Shown here: positions 9,067-16,842 of the stretch, one piece after another
Numbering within the stretch: position 1 is the stretch's first letter
Layout: each line of letters starts with the position of its first letter
NCBI GenBank assembly: GCA_002689655.1
Contig: NZHC01000009.1
Location: forward strand, 1 to 64,000
DNA from: Rhodopirellula sp.
GTDB taxonomy: Bacteria > Planctomycetota > Planctomycetia > Pirellulales > Pirellulaceae
Direction: 5' to 3'
DNA: 64,000 nt
The notes under the pieces: model-generated
Databases searched by the model: none
What the model saw: only the letters and a program-made list of their open reading frames with translations
Told to the model about the DNA's origin: nothing
Made by a program: the position numbers and the translations under genes

Positions 9067-10665
9067 CTAGCCCTTGCCATTCAGCGAGGGACCTGCGGCT
9101 CGAATGGCTTCGCTGGCACCAGCTTCGAACTTTAGAAAGTTTTGCTGAAACAAATCCGCGAGACGTCTTGCGCTACTTTCGTACGCCTCCGAGTCTCCCC
9201 ACACATCACTGGGCCACAGCAGTTCTGATGGCACTCCATTACACTCAACTGGCACGTCAAACCCGAACAGTGGATCGTTTCGACCTTTGCGTGTTGCCAA
9301 CGAACCATCATGAATCGCGTCGATGATCGCACGCGTATGCTTCAAACTCATGCGTGACCCGACGCCGTATCCCCCTCCCGCCCAGCCAGTATTGACGAGC
9401 CAAACCTGACTCCCCTGCTTGCGGATCCGGTCTGCCAACAACTCAGCATACTTGGCGGGATGCCACACTAAAAATGCGGCACCAAAACAGGCGCTAAATG
9501 TCGCGGTGGGTTCGGTGACATTCATCTCGGTGCCGGCGACTTTCGCCGTGTACCCGCTGATAAAGTGATACATCGCCTGTTCGGGAGTCAATCTGGAAAC
9601 CGGAGGCAGCACCCCAAAGGCATCACAGGTCAGAAAGATGATGTTTTTTGGCTGTGGCCCAACGCAGGGAATCTTTGCATTATCAATGAACTCAATGGGA
9701 TAAGCCACGCGGGTATTCTCAGTGATCGATGCGTCATCGTAATTGACTTCGTGCGTTGCTTCATCGAACACTACGTTTTCAAGTACGGCACCGTAGCGAA
9801 TGGCTTCGAAGATCTCCGGTTCACTCTCTTTACTCAAGTTGATCACCTTGGCGTAACAACCACCCTCAATATTGAACACACCATTGTCAGTCCAGCAATG
9901 CTCGTCATCTCCAATCAACTGTCGTCGTGGATCGGCGGATAGAGTCGTTTTGCCAGTACCCGAAAGCCCAAAGAACAACGAAACATCACCCTCTGTCGAT
10001 GTATTGGCACTGCAATGCATGCTGAGCACATCCTGTTTGGGCATCAGATAGTTCATGACGGTGAAGACACCCTTCTTCATTTCACCAGCGTACTGGGTTC
10101 CCAAAATGATCAATTCACCGTTCTCGATCGACAAATCAATGCTCGTCGTGCTGGTCATTTGGGCGGTGTATGGATTCGCCGGGAACGATCCTGCATTGAA
10201 AATGACGACATCCGGCTCACCAAAATCTTTCAATTGCTCCTCAGTCGGTCGAATCAACATGTTGTGCATGAAGAGAGCGTGGTAAGCGCTCTCAGCGATG
10301 ACGCGCACCTTGATTTGATAAGTAGGATCCCAACCGGCGTAACCATCAAAAACAAAGATTCGCGGCCGAGTATTCAGATAATCAAGCGCACGTTGGCGGT
10401 TGATCAAAAAGGACCGTTCCGTCATTCGCATATTGACGTCCCCCCACCAGATATCATCCGAAGACGCAGGGTCGTCAACAATGCGTTTGTCCTTGGGACT
10501 CCGCCCTGTCTTGTCGCCGCTTCTGGTTGCCAAAGCACCGGAAGCTGAAATCACTGCGTGATGATCCACAATTGCGAACTCATACAGCCGCGCCGGCGTT
10601 GCGTTATGAATGATGTCTTCAACATCCAAACCATAACATGACAAATCGATCGGGTTGACACTCAT
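9067..10665 (-). CDS. pckA: Phosphoenolpyruvate carboxykinase (ATP)
   Basis: This 532-residue cytoplasmic enzyme converts oxaloacetate and ATP to PEP, CO2 and ADP, the first committed step of gluconeogenesis from C4 acids. The P-loop GLSGTGKTTLSADP (about residue 230) and the following LIGDDEHCW are diagnostic of the ATP-dependent class. GDKTGRSPKDKRIV near residue 50 carries the substrate-binding arginine. The metal-site region NIEGGCYAK and the C-terminal NTGWAGGGYGVG are also present. Length is normal for the family (about 530-540). It is monocistronic by spacing: 319 bases separate it from the DUF1573 gene upstream. Confidence 0.98.
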   Translation of the reverse strand: MSVNPIDLSCYGLDVEDIIHNATPARLYEFAIVDHHAVISASGALATRSGDKTGRSPKDKRIVDDPASSDDIWWGDVNMRMTERSFLINRQRALDYLNTRPRIFVFDGYAGWDPTYQIKVRVIAESAYHALFMHNMLIRPTEEQLKDFGEPDVVIFNAGSFPANPYTAQMTSTTSIDLSIENGELIILGTQYAGEMKKGVFTVMNYLMPKQDVLSMHCSANTSTEGDVSLFFGLSGTGKTTLSADPRRQLIGDDEHCWTDNGVFNIEGGCYAKVINLSKESEPEIFEAIRYGAVLENVVFDEATHEVNYDDASITENTRVAYPIEFIDNAKIPCVGPQPKNIIFLTCDAFGVLPPVSRLTPEQAMYHFISGYTAKVAGTEMNVTEPTATFSACFGAAFLVWHPAKYAELLADRIRKQGSQVWLVNTGWAGGGYGVGSRMSLKHTRAIIDAIHDGSLATRKGRNDPLFGFDVPVECNGVPSELLWPSDVWGDSEAYESSARRLADLFQQNFLKFEAGASEAIRAAGPSLNGKG

Positions 10666-10984
10666 GACGCAGACTCACTGTAGGTTTTTGAGAGGTTCAA
10701 TGCTGGCACAACAGCATGAACACGTAGGCAGTTTCGGACACCCGGCGAAGGATCAGCCCGGCGTTAAAAGTCTAGCGCATGGGCCACTTCATGACGACCC
10801 CATTCAGGCTTCAAACTGCGGCTTATACCGCCCTGCACAACGTATCGCTGTGCGGCAGAATCATATCGCCCTGCGCGACCATGGACCCGCGGCAGGCTAC
10901 TCCCCCAGAGACGATTCAATACGGAAGAAGTCACGCTGCGATGCATCGCGCGTCCCCCCATGACAGGCGGGCGTGCGGCTAGTT
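10666..10984. other. Intergenic region upstream of pckA, no gene seen
   Basis: 319 bases between the DUF1573 gene stop and the pckA start, both on the minus strand. It presumably contains the pckA promoter. No convincing frame, hairpin with a T-run or repeat was found. Confidence 0.5.
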
Positions 10985-11995
10985 TTATCCGCCAGAAACC
11001 GTGCCAGTTACGATGCAAGACGCTGACTTTTCCCCGGGTAGACTGGTCACGATGCGGATCTGCTGCGAAATTCGCTCATCAGTTCCATCTCCCTTGAACT
11101 CGACGGACATCAAATGAACTTTCTTCTGCCCAGTCGGAACTTTGAACTGAAAACGCTGATCTGCACATTGCACATCCATGATCTCGAAAGGTTCATCTCC
11201 CCGCACGACAAGCCTTCGCGACATCTCACTATCAGGAGACGTATTTCCCAAGCTTACCGAGGCGGGCGAGACACTCACGGAGGGACGAACCCGACCCGCG
11301 ATCGCCATCTCGGTCGTCGGAAACTGCGCGTCGTTACTGATCAAGGTCAAACGTTCCCGAATATCCCCTTCATCCATCGACTGATCAAGCTTGACCGACA
11401 TGCGGTACTGCACCTGCCCCTGTGACCTCTGCGGCGGATCAAGCCGGACCTCAAGGTGGCGACAATGACTTCGAACGTCCGTGATTTCCCAGTCGCTATT
11501 GCCGCGATGAGTGATGGTGACTGTCTGCTCGCGAGTGGTCCCCGCTGCAAGTTCTCCGTAATTGATTTCAGGTGGATCAAAGGTGATGTCTGTCCGAATG
11601 TAGCCACTCACTTTCAGCTGCACTTCCGCATACGCGGGACGGTCAAAAACGACGGTGATCGTGGCTGACTTCTGACCTACGAAGCTATTGGTATTGAATG
11701 TTGCTTTGACGGATGCCGTTTCGTGAGTTTTCAGCGTTTTCTGGCTGATGGTCGGCGTCGTACAACCACAGCTTGTCCGAACTGCGGCAACGTGCACGTC
11801 TTCTTCGTAAAGATTACTGAAATCGAAGTGGAATACACTTTTGGTGCCGCGTCCCACACTTCGAAAATCGTGACTCCTACCTTTGAACATGTTCTCAGCC
11901 CAATTCTGGGCCGAGAGCTGCCGCGAAAATGCTGGCAAAAGGAACCCGAATGCAAGCAAGATCAAAAAAAGACCTCGACGTTCGAAACTGAACAT
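10985..11995 (-). CDS. DUF1573-domain exported protein
   Basis: This 336-residue protein has a signal peptide (MFSFERRGLFLILLAFGFLLPAFS, residues 1 to about 29, shown here as two parts: MFSFERRG and LFLILLAFGFLL). DUF1573 immunoglobulin-like units follow, with the signature TSCGCTTP near residue 75. Beta-sandwich segments with alternating hydrophobics continue to the C-terminus, which looks like two or three stacked domains (VKATFNTNSF, INYGELAAGTTREQTV, VSLGNTSPDSEMSRRLVV). The family is abundant in planctomycetes and Bacteroidetes, is expected outside the cytoplasm and has no settled function. The ATG at 11995 is the first in frame. Confidence 0.88.
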   Translation of the reverse strand: MFSFERRGLFLILLAFGFLLPAFSRQLSAQNWAENMFKGRSHDFRSVGRGTKSVFHFDFSNLYEEDVHVAAVRTSCGCTTPTISQKTLKTHETASVKATFNTNSFVGQKSATITVVFDRPAYAEVQLKVSGYIRTDITFDPPEINYGELAAGTTREQTVTITHRGNSDWEITDVRSHCRHLEVRLDPPQRSQGQVQYRMSVKLDQSMDEGDIRERLTLISNDAQFPTTEMAIAGRVRPSVSVSPASVSLGNTSPDSEMSRRLVVRGDEPFEIMDVQCADQRFQFKVPTGQKKVHLMSVEFKGDGTDERISQQIRIVTSLPGEKSASCIVTGTVSGG

Positions 11996-12063
11996 TGTGC
12001 TTCACCGATGCTGAATTAACCAAACCCGCCAGAAAAACCGCATCAAGACGCAGAATTATTGGG

Positions 12064-12726
12064 TTAACTGATACTACCTGTCTTAATGGTTTCGGCTGTC
12101 GAGTCGAAATTTTCCAGTAATTCCGCCAATCGCTCCATCGGTAATCCAACGACGTTACTCTCGCTCCCTGACCTCACCCGCAACCAGTCATGGCCATCCT
12201 GATATCCGAAGGCCCCTGCTTTTCCCTCCCATTTCATGGAATGAAGGTACTCCTCGAGCATTTCTTCGGAAAGTGGCAACATTTCAAGTTCGGTACGCAC
12301 GACATCAACCAGGCAGCGATTTTGCTGGGCAGACCAGAGGCATACGCCCGTGTAGACATCGTGCTGGCGGCCACTCAGCAGACGTAAAATTTCCTCGGCG
12401 TGTTCCTGGTTGCGTGGCTTGCCGAGAATTTGTCCAACGCAAGATGCAACCGTGTCCGCCGCCAGAACGAAGCCAGCATCAATCCGCGAAACCACATCTG
12501 CAGCCTTTCGATAGGCATAGCGGGCGACCATTTCGGGGGCTGTCTCACGACTGCACATTCCGCATTCCGCATCTTCACCGGCGACCATCACCGTGAAGTC
12601 ATATCCTGCAGCGGTCAGCAACTCAGCGCGTCTCGGCGAGCCGCTGGCCAGAATCAAAGGTTCACTCGAGGGCAGGGCAGCCGCGGGCAACCCATGCATC
12701 AGCGGAGTTTCACTTGGCTCGCTCAT
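12064..12726 (-). CDS. maf: Maf family nucleotide pyrophosphatase
   Basis: Maf proteins hydrolyse non-canonical or pyrimidine nucleoside triphosphates to monophosphates and have been linked to septum formation. The family signature ILASGSPRRAELL is near the N-terminus, followed by the catalytic Asp region VLAADTVASC, then GKPRNQEHAEEILRLLSG and the C-terminal KAGAFGYQ and ESNVVGLPMERL. The KAGAFGYQ type fits the YhdE-like dTTP/UTP branch. The ATG at 12726 is chosen; an in-frame GTG at 12741 is possible. Length (220 residues) is slightly above normal because of an N-terminal extension of about 20 residues. Confidence 0.95.
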   Translation of the reverse strand: MSEPSETPLMHGLPAAALPSSEPLILASGSPRRAELLTAAGYDFTVMVAGEDAECGMCSRETAPEMVARYAYRKAADVVSRIDAGFVLAADTVASCVGQILGKPRNQEHAEEILRLLSGRQHDVYTGVCLWSAQQNRCLVDVVRTELEMLPLSEEMLEEYLHSMKWEGKAGAFGYQDGHDWLRVRSGSESNVVGLPMERLAELLENFDSTAETIKTGSIS

Positions 12727-12772
12727 CAGCGGCTTGCCCACGCAACGGAATGAAACAAATCAAGAAGCTGAA

Positions 12773-13501
12773 TCACTGAGTTGGCTCCTCAGGCTCTCGC
12801 GGTTCATCATCTTGTGCATTGGGGGGCTCGGCGTCCTTAGACGGCGGAGTCTCGGTCGGTGGTGGCTCATTCTTGGGTGGAGTGGGATCCGAAGCCGGCT
12901 CAATGCCAGCAGGCGGATCCCCTGCGGGCTCTACGCTGGCCGTCGCAGTGGACCGTTGTCGCTGTTCCAACTGGCGAACTGCACTTTTGAGGGATTCCAG
13001 TAAACGGGGTACCTGGCCAGCAGAAACGAAAACTCGCGCACTGACCGCAGACTGCGGGAAAAAACTGGTCAGAAAATCAAGCCCGAATTCGCTTGCACCG
13101 TGACCGATCATCACACCATTGGCATAAACCCCGCTTAGCACCTCATCGGGAAGCTTGAGATCATCGTAGATTTCCTGCGGAGTCGGGCGTCGATCTTGAT
13201 TTTGATTCTGCGGCGGGGGCGGCGGCTCTCCGAAACGCGATTTGTAAAGGTCCAAGTTAGTATTCAACGCGTCGATGAACTGCGGCATGACGGGGTGAGG
13301 CACGATAACTCGACGAGCGACACGGTGAGGCCTACCGATCGTCTGCAGAAAATCAACGACATACTCGCTGGGGCCGGTCATCACAATCGCTCCCGTGCTG
13401 AAGCAACCGTCAGCAACATGATCCGGAACACGTGCTCTGAGTGCAGGATTACCCTCATTGGGGTCAGGGCGGTCAGCCGGCGATGGAGAATCCGAGGACA
13501 T
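12773..13501 (-). CDS. Protein with two DUF3467 units
   Basis: This 242-residue protein carries two copies of a DUF3467-like module. The first covers about residues 18-95 (FSTGAIVMTGPSEYVVDFLQ... VIVPHPVMPQFIDAL). The second covers about 110-190 (YANGVMIGHGASEFGLDFL... VFVSAGQVPRLLESL). The C-terminal 50 residues are Pro/Glu/Asp-rich and look disordered. DUF3467 is a small domain without assigned function, usually found once per protein. The ATG at 13501 is preferred over a frame extension to 13582, whose extra 27 residues look unlike the protein. No signal peptide is seen, so it is probably cytoplasmic. Confidence 0.8.
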   Translation of the reverse strand: MSSDSPSPADRPDPNEGNPALRARVPDHVADGCFSTGAIVMTGPSEYVVDFLQTIGRPHRVARRVIVPHPVMPQFIDALNTNLDLYKSRFGEPPPPPQNQNQDRRPTPQEIYDDLKLPDEVLSGVYANGVMIGHGASEFGLDFLTSFFPQSAVSARVFVSAGQVPRLLESLKSAVRQLEQRQRSTATASVEPAGDPPAGIEPASDPTPPKNEPPPTETPPSKDAEPPNAQDDEPREPEEPTQ

Positions 13502-13516
13502 GCGTTTCGCACCCAG

Positions 13517-13552
13517 TGTGACGTGAAAAGAATCTGTGACCTGAAAAGAACT
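13517..13552. repeat. Imperfect 18-bp tandem duplication upstream of DUF3467 gene
   Basis: Two adjacent 18-base units (TGTGACGTGAAAAGAATC and TGTGACCTGAAAAGAACT, 15 of 18 matching) lie just upstream of the chosen ATG of the DUF3467 gene, within its probable 5' untranslated region. Confidence 0.6.
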
Positions 13553-13847
13553 TGGAACCGTGATTGGAGATGCCCTCTGCATACAAACTGCTGAGCACCC
13601 CTCGGGCCCCCAATTCTAAACATCTCAACCAAATCGCCCACCCCCAAGGCTCAAATGCCCCAATCAGCTTATTTTTCCACCGCCTTGGGTAGGTAATAAA
13701 TCCAACACTACCCAAACGTTACACCTAGCCAAAATCAGCCAATGACAACTGAGCGGACCTAGCACGTTACCAAAGCTACCCTGTTCCAGCCTATTTCGAA
13801 TGCAAACTCGCCTGAAACTGACCCTCTCCAGAGAACAGGCCAGCTAC
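13553..13847. other. Intergenic region, no gene seen
   Basis: The stretch between the DUF3467 gene and the end of the permease gene (both minus strand) shows no convincing frame. It should hold the promoter of the DUF3467 gene and the end of the ABC operon transcript; no T-run hairpin was found. Confidence 0.5.
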
Positions 13848-15533
13848 TTAAGCACTCGAACTCGGCACCCGATCCATTTTGTCCCGATCCATTTTGTCAC
13901 GATCCATTTTGTCACGATCCATTTTGTCACGATCCATTTTTTCCCGCTCCTCTCGCACGCGTTCTGGAGTGGCTGTTCGGCGAGGCCTCACCAGTGCCGG
14001 ATTCCAGAACATGATGCCCAGCACTCCAACAACACCAACGGTTCCCATAGCCTCTATGACAGCGTAACAATCAACTCCATCGCCAATGTTGTAGAGAGTC
14101 CACACCCAATTGGTCGCCTGCCACGCGGAATACGGAAAGTCGAGAAAATCATTCAGATAGAGTTCAATCCCGTACGGCCCAAGTGCGGCGAAAACAGCCA
14201 CTACCACCAAAGCAGCGAAGCCAACTTCAACACGGGGGTTATTCTTACGACGCAGCACACGCATCAACCCGTAAACGAGCAGCAGAAAACACGTCAAGTA
14301 GGACGAGATCGCAAACACAAACTGAATCATCATTTTCTGATCGCGAAGGGCGAATGCATTTCCATCACGGCCATAATAGAACGCCGCTCCGACCGCGATA
14401 CCGGCGAGTAACCAGACGTTGATTGTCGAGAACACCAAGCCTGTTGCTGGGCCGGGAGCCAACCAGGTGAATGTCGCGCGGGCCATGAAACTTTGGGGGA
14501 GATCGCGCTGTACCCTGGGTGTCAAAACTGCTGATTCAGCAACCAGCATGCTGCTGGCCAGAACCCACAGCAACATCAAGCCCGTGCCACCCACGAGTAA
14601 GAGCTCCATCCCATCAAAGGGATCCGTACTTCCGAGTGTGACGCATGCAACCACCGTCGCGTTGACAACCATCAGTGAAACGCGAATCTTCGTGGACCGA
14701 TTTTCAATCACCGGGGTCAGTTGTGCTGCCGCCAATGTCAATAACAGATAGCCCAACGCGGGGACGACCAACAAGACGACGCCGAATAAAACCAGCACAA
14801 GATCTTCCCAGCCCAGCAAACTACGCTCATTAGTGATCATTTCAAACGCAGCTAACCCTAACAACCACTCGGCACCAACAAGCAGCATGATAACGACAAG
14901 CAACATCATCACACGCCCTGAACGCGACCGTGAAAGGGGCGCAAAAAACAGCGCCACGATCGTCATCATGACCCCTGCGATCACCAACATTCCAAGCAGG
15001 ATGACCGTGGTCGGAAAATCGACACCGCGCAGCGTATAGGCATATGAAACACAAGGAAAAAGCACAACAAAGTAGAGCAACATTTGCAGCATCGCGCTGG
15101 CAAGCTTCCCCAAAACAATCTGCTTGGGTGACAGAGCGGTAATCGAAAGTAATTCCAAAGTTCCGTCATCAATTTCACCCTCAAGCGAGCGGTAAGCGGC
15201 AAGAGGCACTACCAACAACATGGGCAAAGCGAGGACAAAATAGTATCCGAGCATCATTCTCGGAGCAGATGGTGTGTCATAAATCGCCGGCATCAATGAA
15301 AAGGTGCCGATGATGGTCCAAGAAAGCGCCGCGAATAAAAGAAGAGAAAAAGTGATGACGAACTGTCGACTTTTCAATGCTTGGCGCGTTTCCTTGACGA
15401 GTATCGGATTGCACCAATCTCCCCACTTCTCACACCAGGCATCCAGTCGTTCCATGCTCCGCGCGACCCCGATTACAGAGTCAACGGTCTCTTGTTGTTG
15501 GGCCGAGTTTCCCGGCGGTGCAACGGCAGCCAT
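13848..15533 (-). CDS. ABC-2 type transporter permease with variable C-terminal repeat
   Basis: This 561-residue inner-membrane protein has about 12 hydrophobic segments. The N-terminal WCNPILVKETRQALKSRQF is characteristic of ABC-2/GldF-like permeases; it precedes the first membrane helix. LEGEIDDGTLELLSITALS is the cytoplasmic coupling segment. An ATG at 15533 shares one base with the stop of the small Cys-rich gene (TGATG), so the pair is translationally coupled. The cytoplasmic C-terminus ends in five copies of a charged DKMDR pentapeptide encoded by a 15-bp tandem array. It is last in a five-gene operon with its ATPase. The transported substrate is unknown. Confidence 0.9.
   Translation of the reverse strand: MAAVAPPGNSAQQQETVDSVIGVARSMERLDAWCEKWGDWCNPILVKETRQALKSRQFVITFSLLLFAALSWTIIGTFSLMPAIYDTPSAPRMMLGYYFVLALPMLLVVPLAAYRSLEGEIDDGTLELLSITALSPKQIVLGKLASAMLQMLLYFVVLFPCVSYAYTLRGVDFPTTVILLGMLVIAGVMMTIVALFFAPLSRSRSGRVMMLLVVIMLLVGAEWLLGLAAFEMITNERSLLGWEDLVLVLFGVVLLVVPALGYLLLTLAAAQLTPVIENRSTKIRVSLMVVNATVVACVTLGSTDPFDGMELLLVGGTGLMLLWVLASSMLVAESAVLTPRVQRDLPQSFMARATFTWLAPGPATGLVFSTINVWLLAGIAVGAAFYYGRDGNAFALRDQKMMIQFVFAISSYLTCFLLLVYGLMRVLRRKNNPRVEVGFAALVVVAVFAALGPYGIELYLNDFLDFPYSAWQATNWVWTLYNIGDGVDCYAVIEAMGTVGVVGVLGIMFWNPALVRPRRTATPERVREEREKMDRDKMDRDKMDRDKMDRDKMDRVPSSSA
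13870..13944. repeat. 15-bp tandem array, 5 copies, in permease C-terminus
   Basis: Five consecutive units of CGATCCATTTTGTCA (first and last with one or two changes). On the minus strand they encode Asp-Lys-Met-Asp-Arg repeats at the extreme C-terminus of the permease. The near identity implies recent expansion. Confidence 0.95.
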
Positions 15534-15730
15534 CAAACGCTCCTCTGCAATGCTTTACCAATCATCACTTTGTCTGAAAAATGATTCTGGTAACCCAGCA
15601 ACCACCACGACATTTCCCTACACTCATTTGCTTTGTATTTGGTACAGCCTTCACCACTCTCTAGTTTCAACCGATAGCACTGCACGCATTCTTGATCACC
15701 CCAGCACCCTTGTTTCGGTATTTCACTCAT
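15533..15730 (-). CDS. Small Cys-rich protein embedded in ABC operon
   Basis: This 65-residue protein has five cysteines at positions 9, 15, 18, 29 and 37 (C-x5-C-x2-C-x10-C-x7-C), a Trp-Trp pair at 42-43 and a basic C-terminus. There is no signal peptide and no membrane segment. Its ATG overlaps the TGA of the ATPase gene (ATGA) and its TGA overlaps the permease ATG (TGATG), so it fills the gap between ATPase and permease exactly. That arrangement is the main argument that it is real. The CxxC pair with nearby cysteines suggests metal or Fe-S binding, but I do not recognise the family. It may be a regulatory subunit of the transporter. Confidence 0.75.
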   Translation of the reverse strand: MSEIPKQGCWGDQECVQCYRLKLESGEGCTKYKANECREMSWWLLGYQNHFSDKVMIGKALQRSV

Positions 15731-16842
15731 TGGACCAACCCTTCGGTGACTTGCAGGAACACGTCTTCGAGACTTTGACGATGCGAGGTACATTCAGCAA
15801 CAGGAAATCCACGCGCAAACAGCAACGCCAACAACTCAGCCTGCTCTCTCATGTCGCCAGCAAACTCGAAACGCAACAACTCTCCATCGATGATAATTTC
15901 ACCGACATGTTCCAAGGCCTGAAGCACAGCTGCCGCCTCATTGGAACGCTCCAAAACGCGAATCGCGAGCTCTCTCTTTTCTACCTGCTGATCTTGAATT
16001 TCCTCAACGCTTCCAGTCGCAAGCAGTTTTCCTTGTTCGATGATACCAACCGAGTCACACATTTCAGCTAATTCGGTCAGGATGTGACTACTAATCAAAA
16101 TCGTCTTTCCCTGATCAGCCAAATCCCTGATCATGCGCCGCAGGTCGATACGAGCTCGCGGATCCAACCCAGCCGCAGGTTCATCCAGGATCAGTACAGA
16201 GGGATCATGAATCAAGGCTCGGCCAAGACACAGTCGCTGTTTCATCCCCTTACTCAAACCCCGAATCGGTTTGCTCGCCATCCCCTCTGTTCCAGTAAAC
16301 CCTAGCACCCAGCTAAGCCTTCTGTTTCGCTCGGCTCCCGTAACCCCATACGCTCTGGCAAAAAAATCCAGATATTCACGGCAATTTACATCACGATAAG
16401 TACCAAATGAGTCTGGCATGAACCCAAGACGCCGCCGTACCAACTCCGGATCATTCACGCACGATAAACCATCGATAAACGAGTCACCGTAGCTCGGCAA
16501 ATCCAAAGTAGCCAGAATACGCATCGACGTCGTTTTGCCTGCACCGTTTGGGCCGATATAACCGAAAACGTGCCCCCGTTTTACGGTGAAGGAAACGTCC
16601 TCAACCGCCTTGGTTTCGCCAAAAAACCGATACAGCCGCCGTATTTCGATGCAATCTTCTGACCGCACGTGGACCGCTGGCAGACTCGCCGAACCCAATT
16701 CACGTGTGGCGTGGGAATGCGTCTTATTTCCGATGCTAATCTGCGCGGCGCCTGCTTCATTTACCGCGGCTGAAGAGTCGCCAATCGCAAGTTCAACCTT
16801 GGCATTAGCATCAAGAATTTTCTTTCCTTGTTCATGCATCAT
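15727..16842 (-). CDS. ABC transporter ATP-binding protein
   Basis: This 371-residue ATPase of the ABC-2 (GldA/CcmA-like) class has Walker A GPNGAGKT at residues 97-104, signature LSKGMKQR, Walker B SVLILDEPAAGLDP and the H-loop SSHILTE. About 60 residues at the N-terminus precede the ABC domain and look unstructured; they are unusual for the family. A C-terminal segment of about 80 residues (LAIRVLERSNEAAAVLQALE...) matches the regulatory extension of this class. The start ATG overlaps the stop of the upstream membrane-protein gene (ATGA). It pairs with the downstream permease. Substrate unknown. Confidence 0.95.
   Translation of the reverse strand: MMHEQGKKILDANAKVELAIGDSSAAVNEAGAAQISIGNKTHSHATRELGSASLPAVHVRSEDCIEIRRLYRFFGETKAVEDVSFTVKRGHVFGYIGPNGAGKTTSMRILATLDLPSYGDSFIDGLSCVNDPELVRRRLGFMPDSFGTYRDVNCREYLDFFARAYGVTGAERNRRLSWVLGFTGTEGMASKPIRGLSKGMKQRLCLGRALIHDPSVLILDEPAAGLDPRARIDLRRMIRDLADQGKTILISSHILTELAEMCDSVGIIEQGKLLATGSVEEIQDQQVEKRELAIRVLERSNEAAAVLQALEHVGEIIIDGELLRFEFAGDMREQAELLALLFARGFPVAECTSHRQSLEDVFLQVTEGLVQ

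Noticed and set aside
8802-9326. A 174-residue plus-strand frame between acyltransferase and pckA
   Set aside because: Runs into the antisense of pckA and has no domain or start signal.
9565-9942. Plus-strand frames over the PEP carboxykinase gene
   Set aside because: Antisense shadows of a highly conserved enzyme.
13870-13944. Tandem arrays as possible CRISPR repeats
   Set aside because: Units are 12-20 bases, head to tail with no unique spacers, and most encode in-frame peptide repeats. No cas gene is present.
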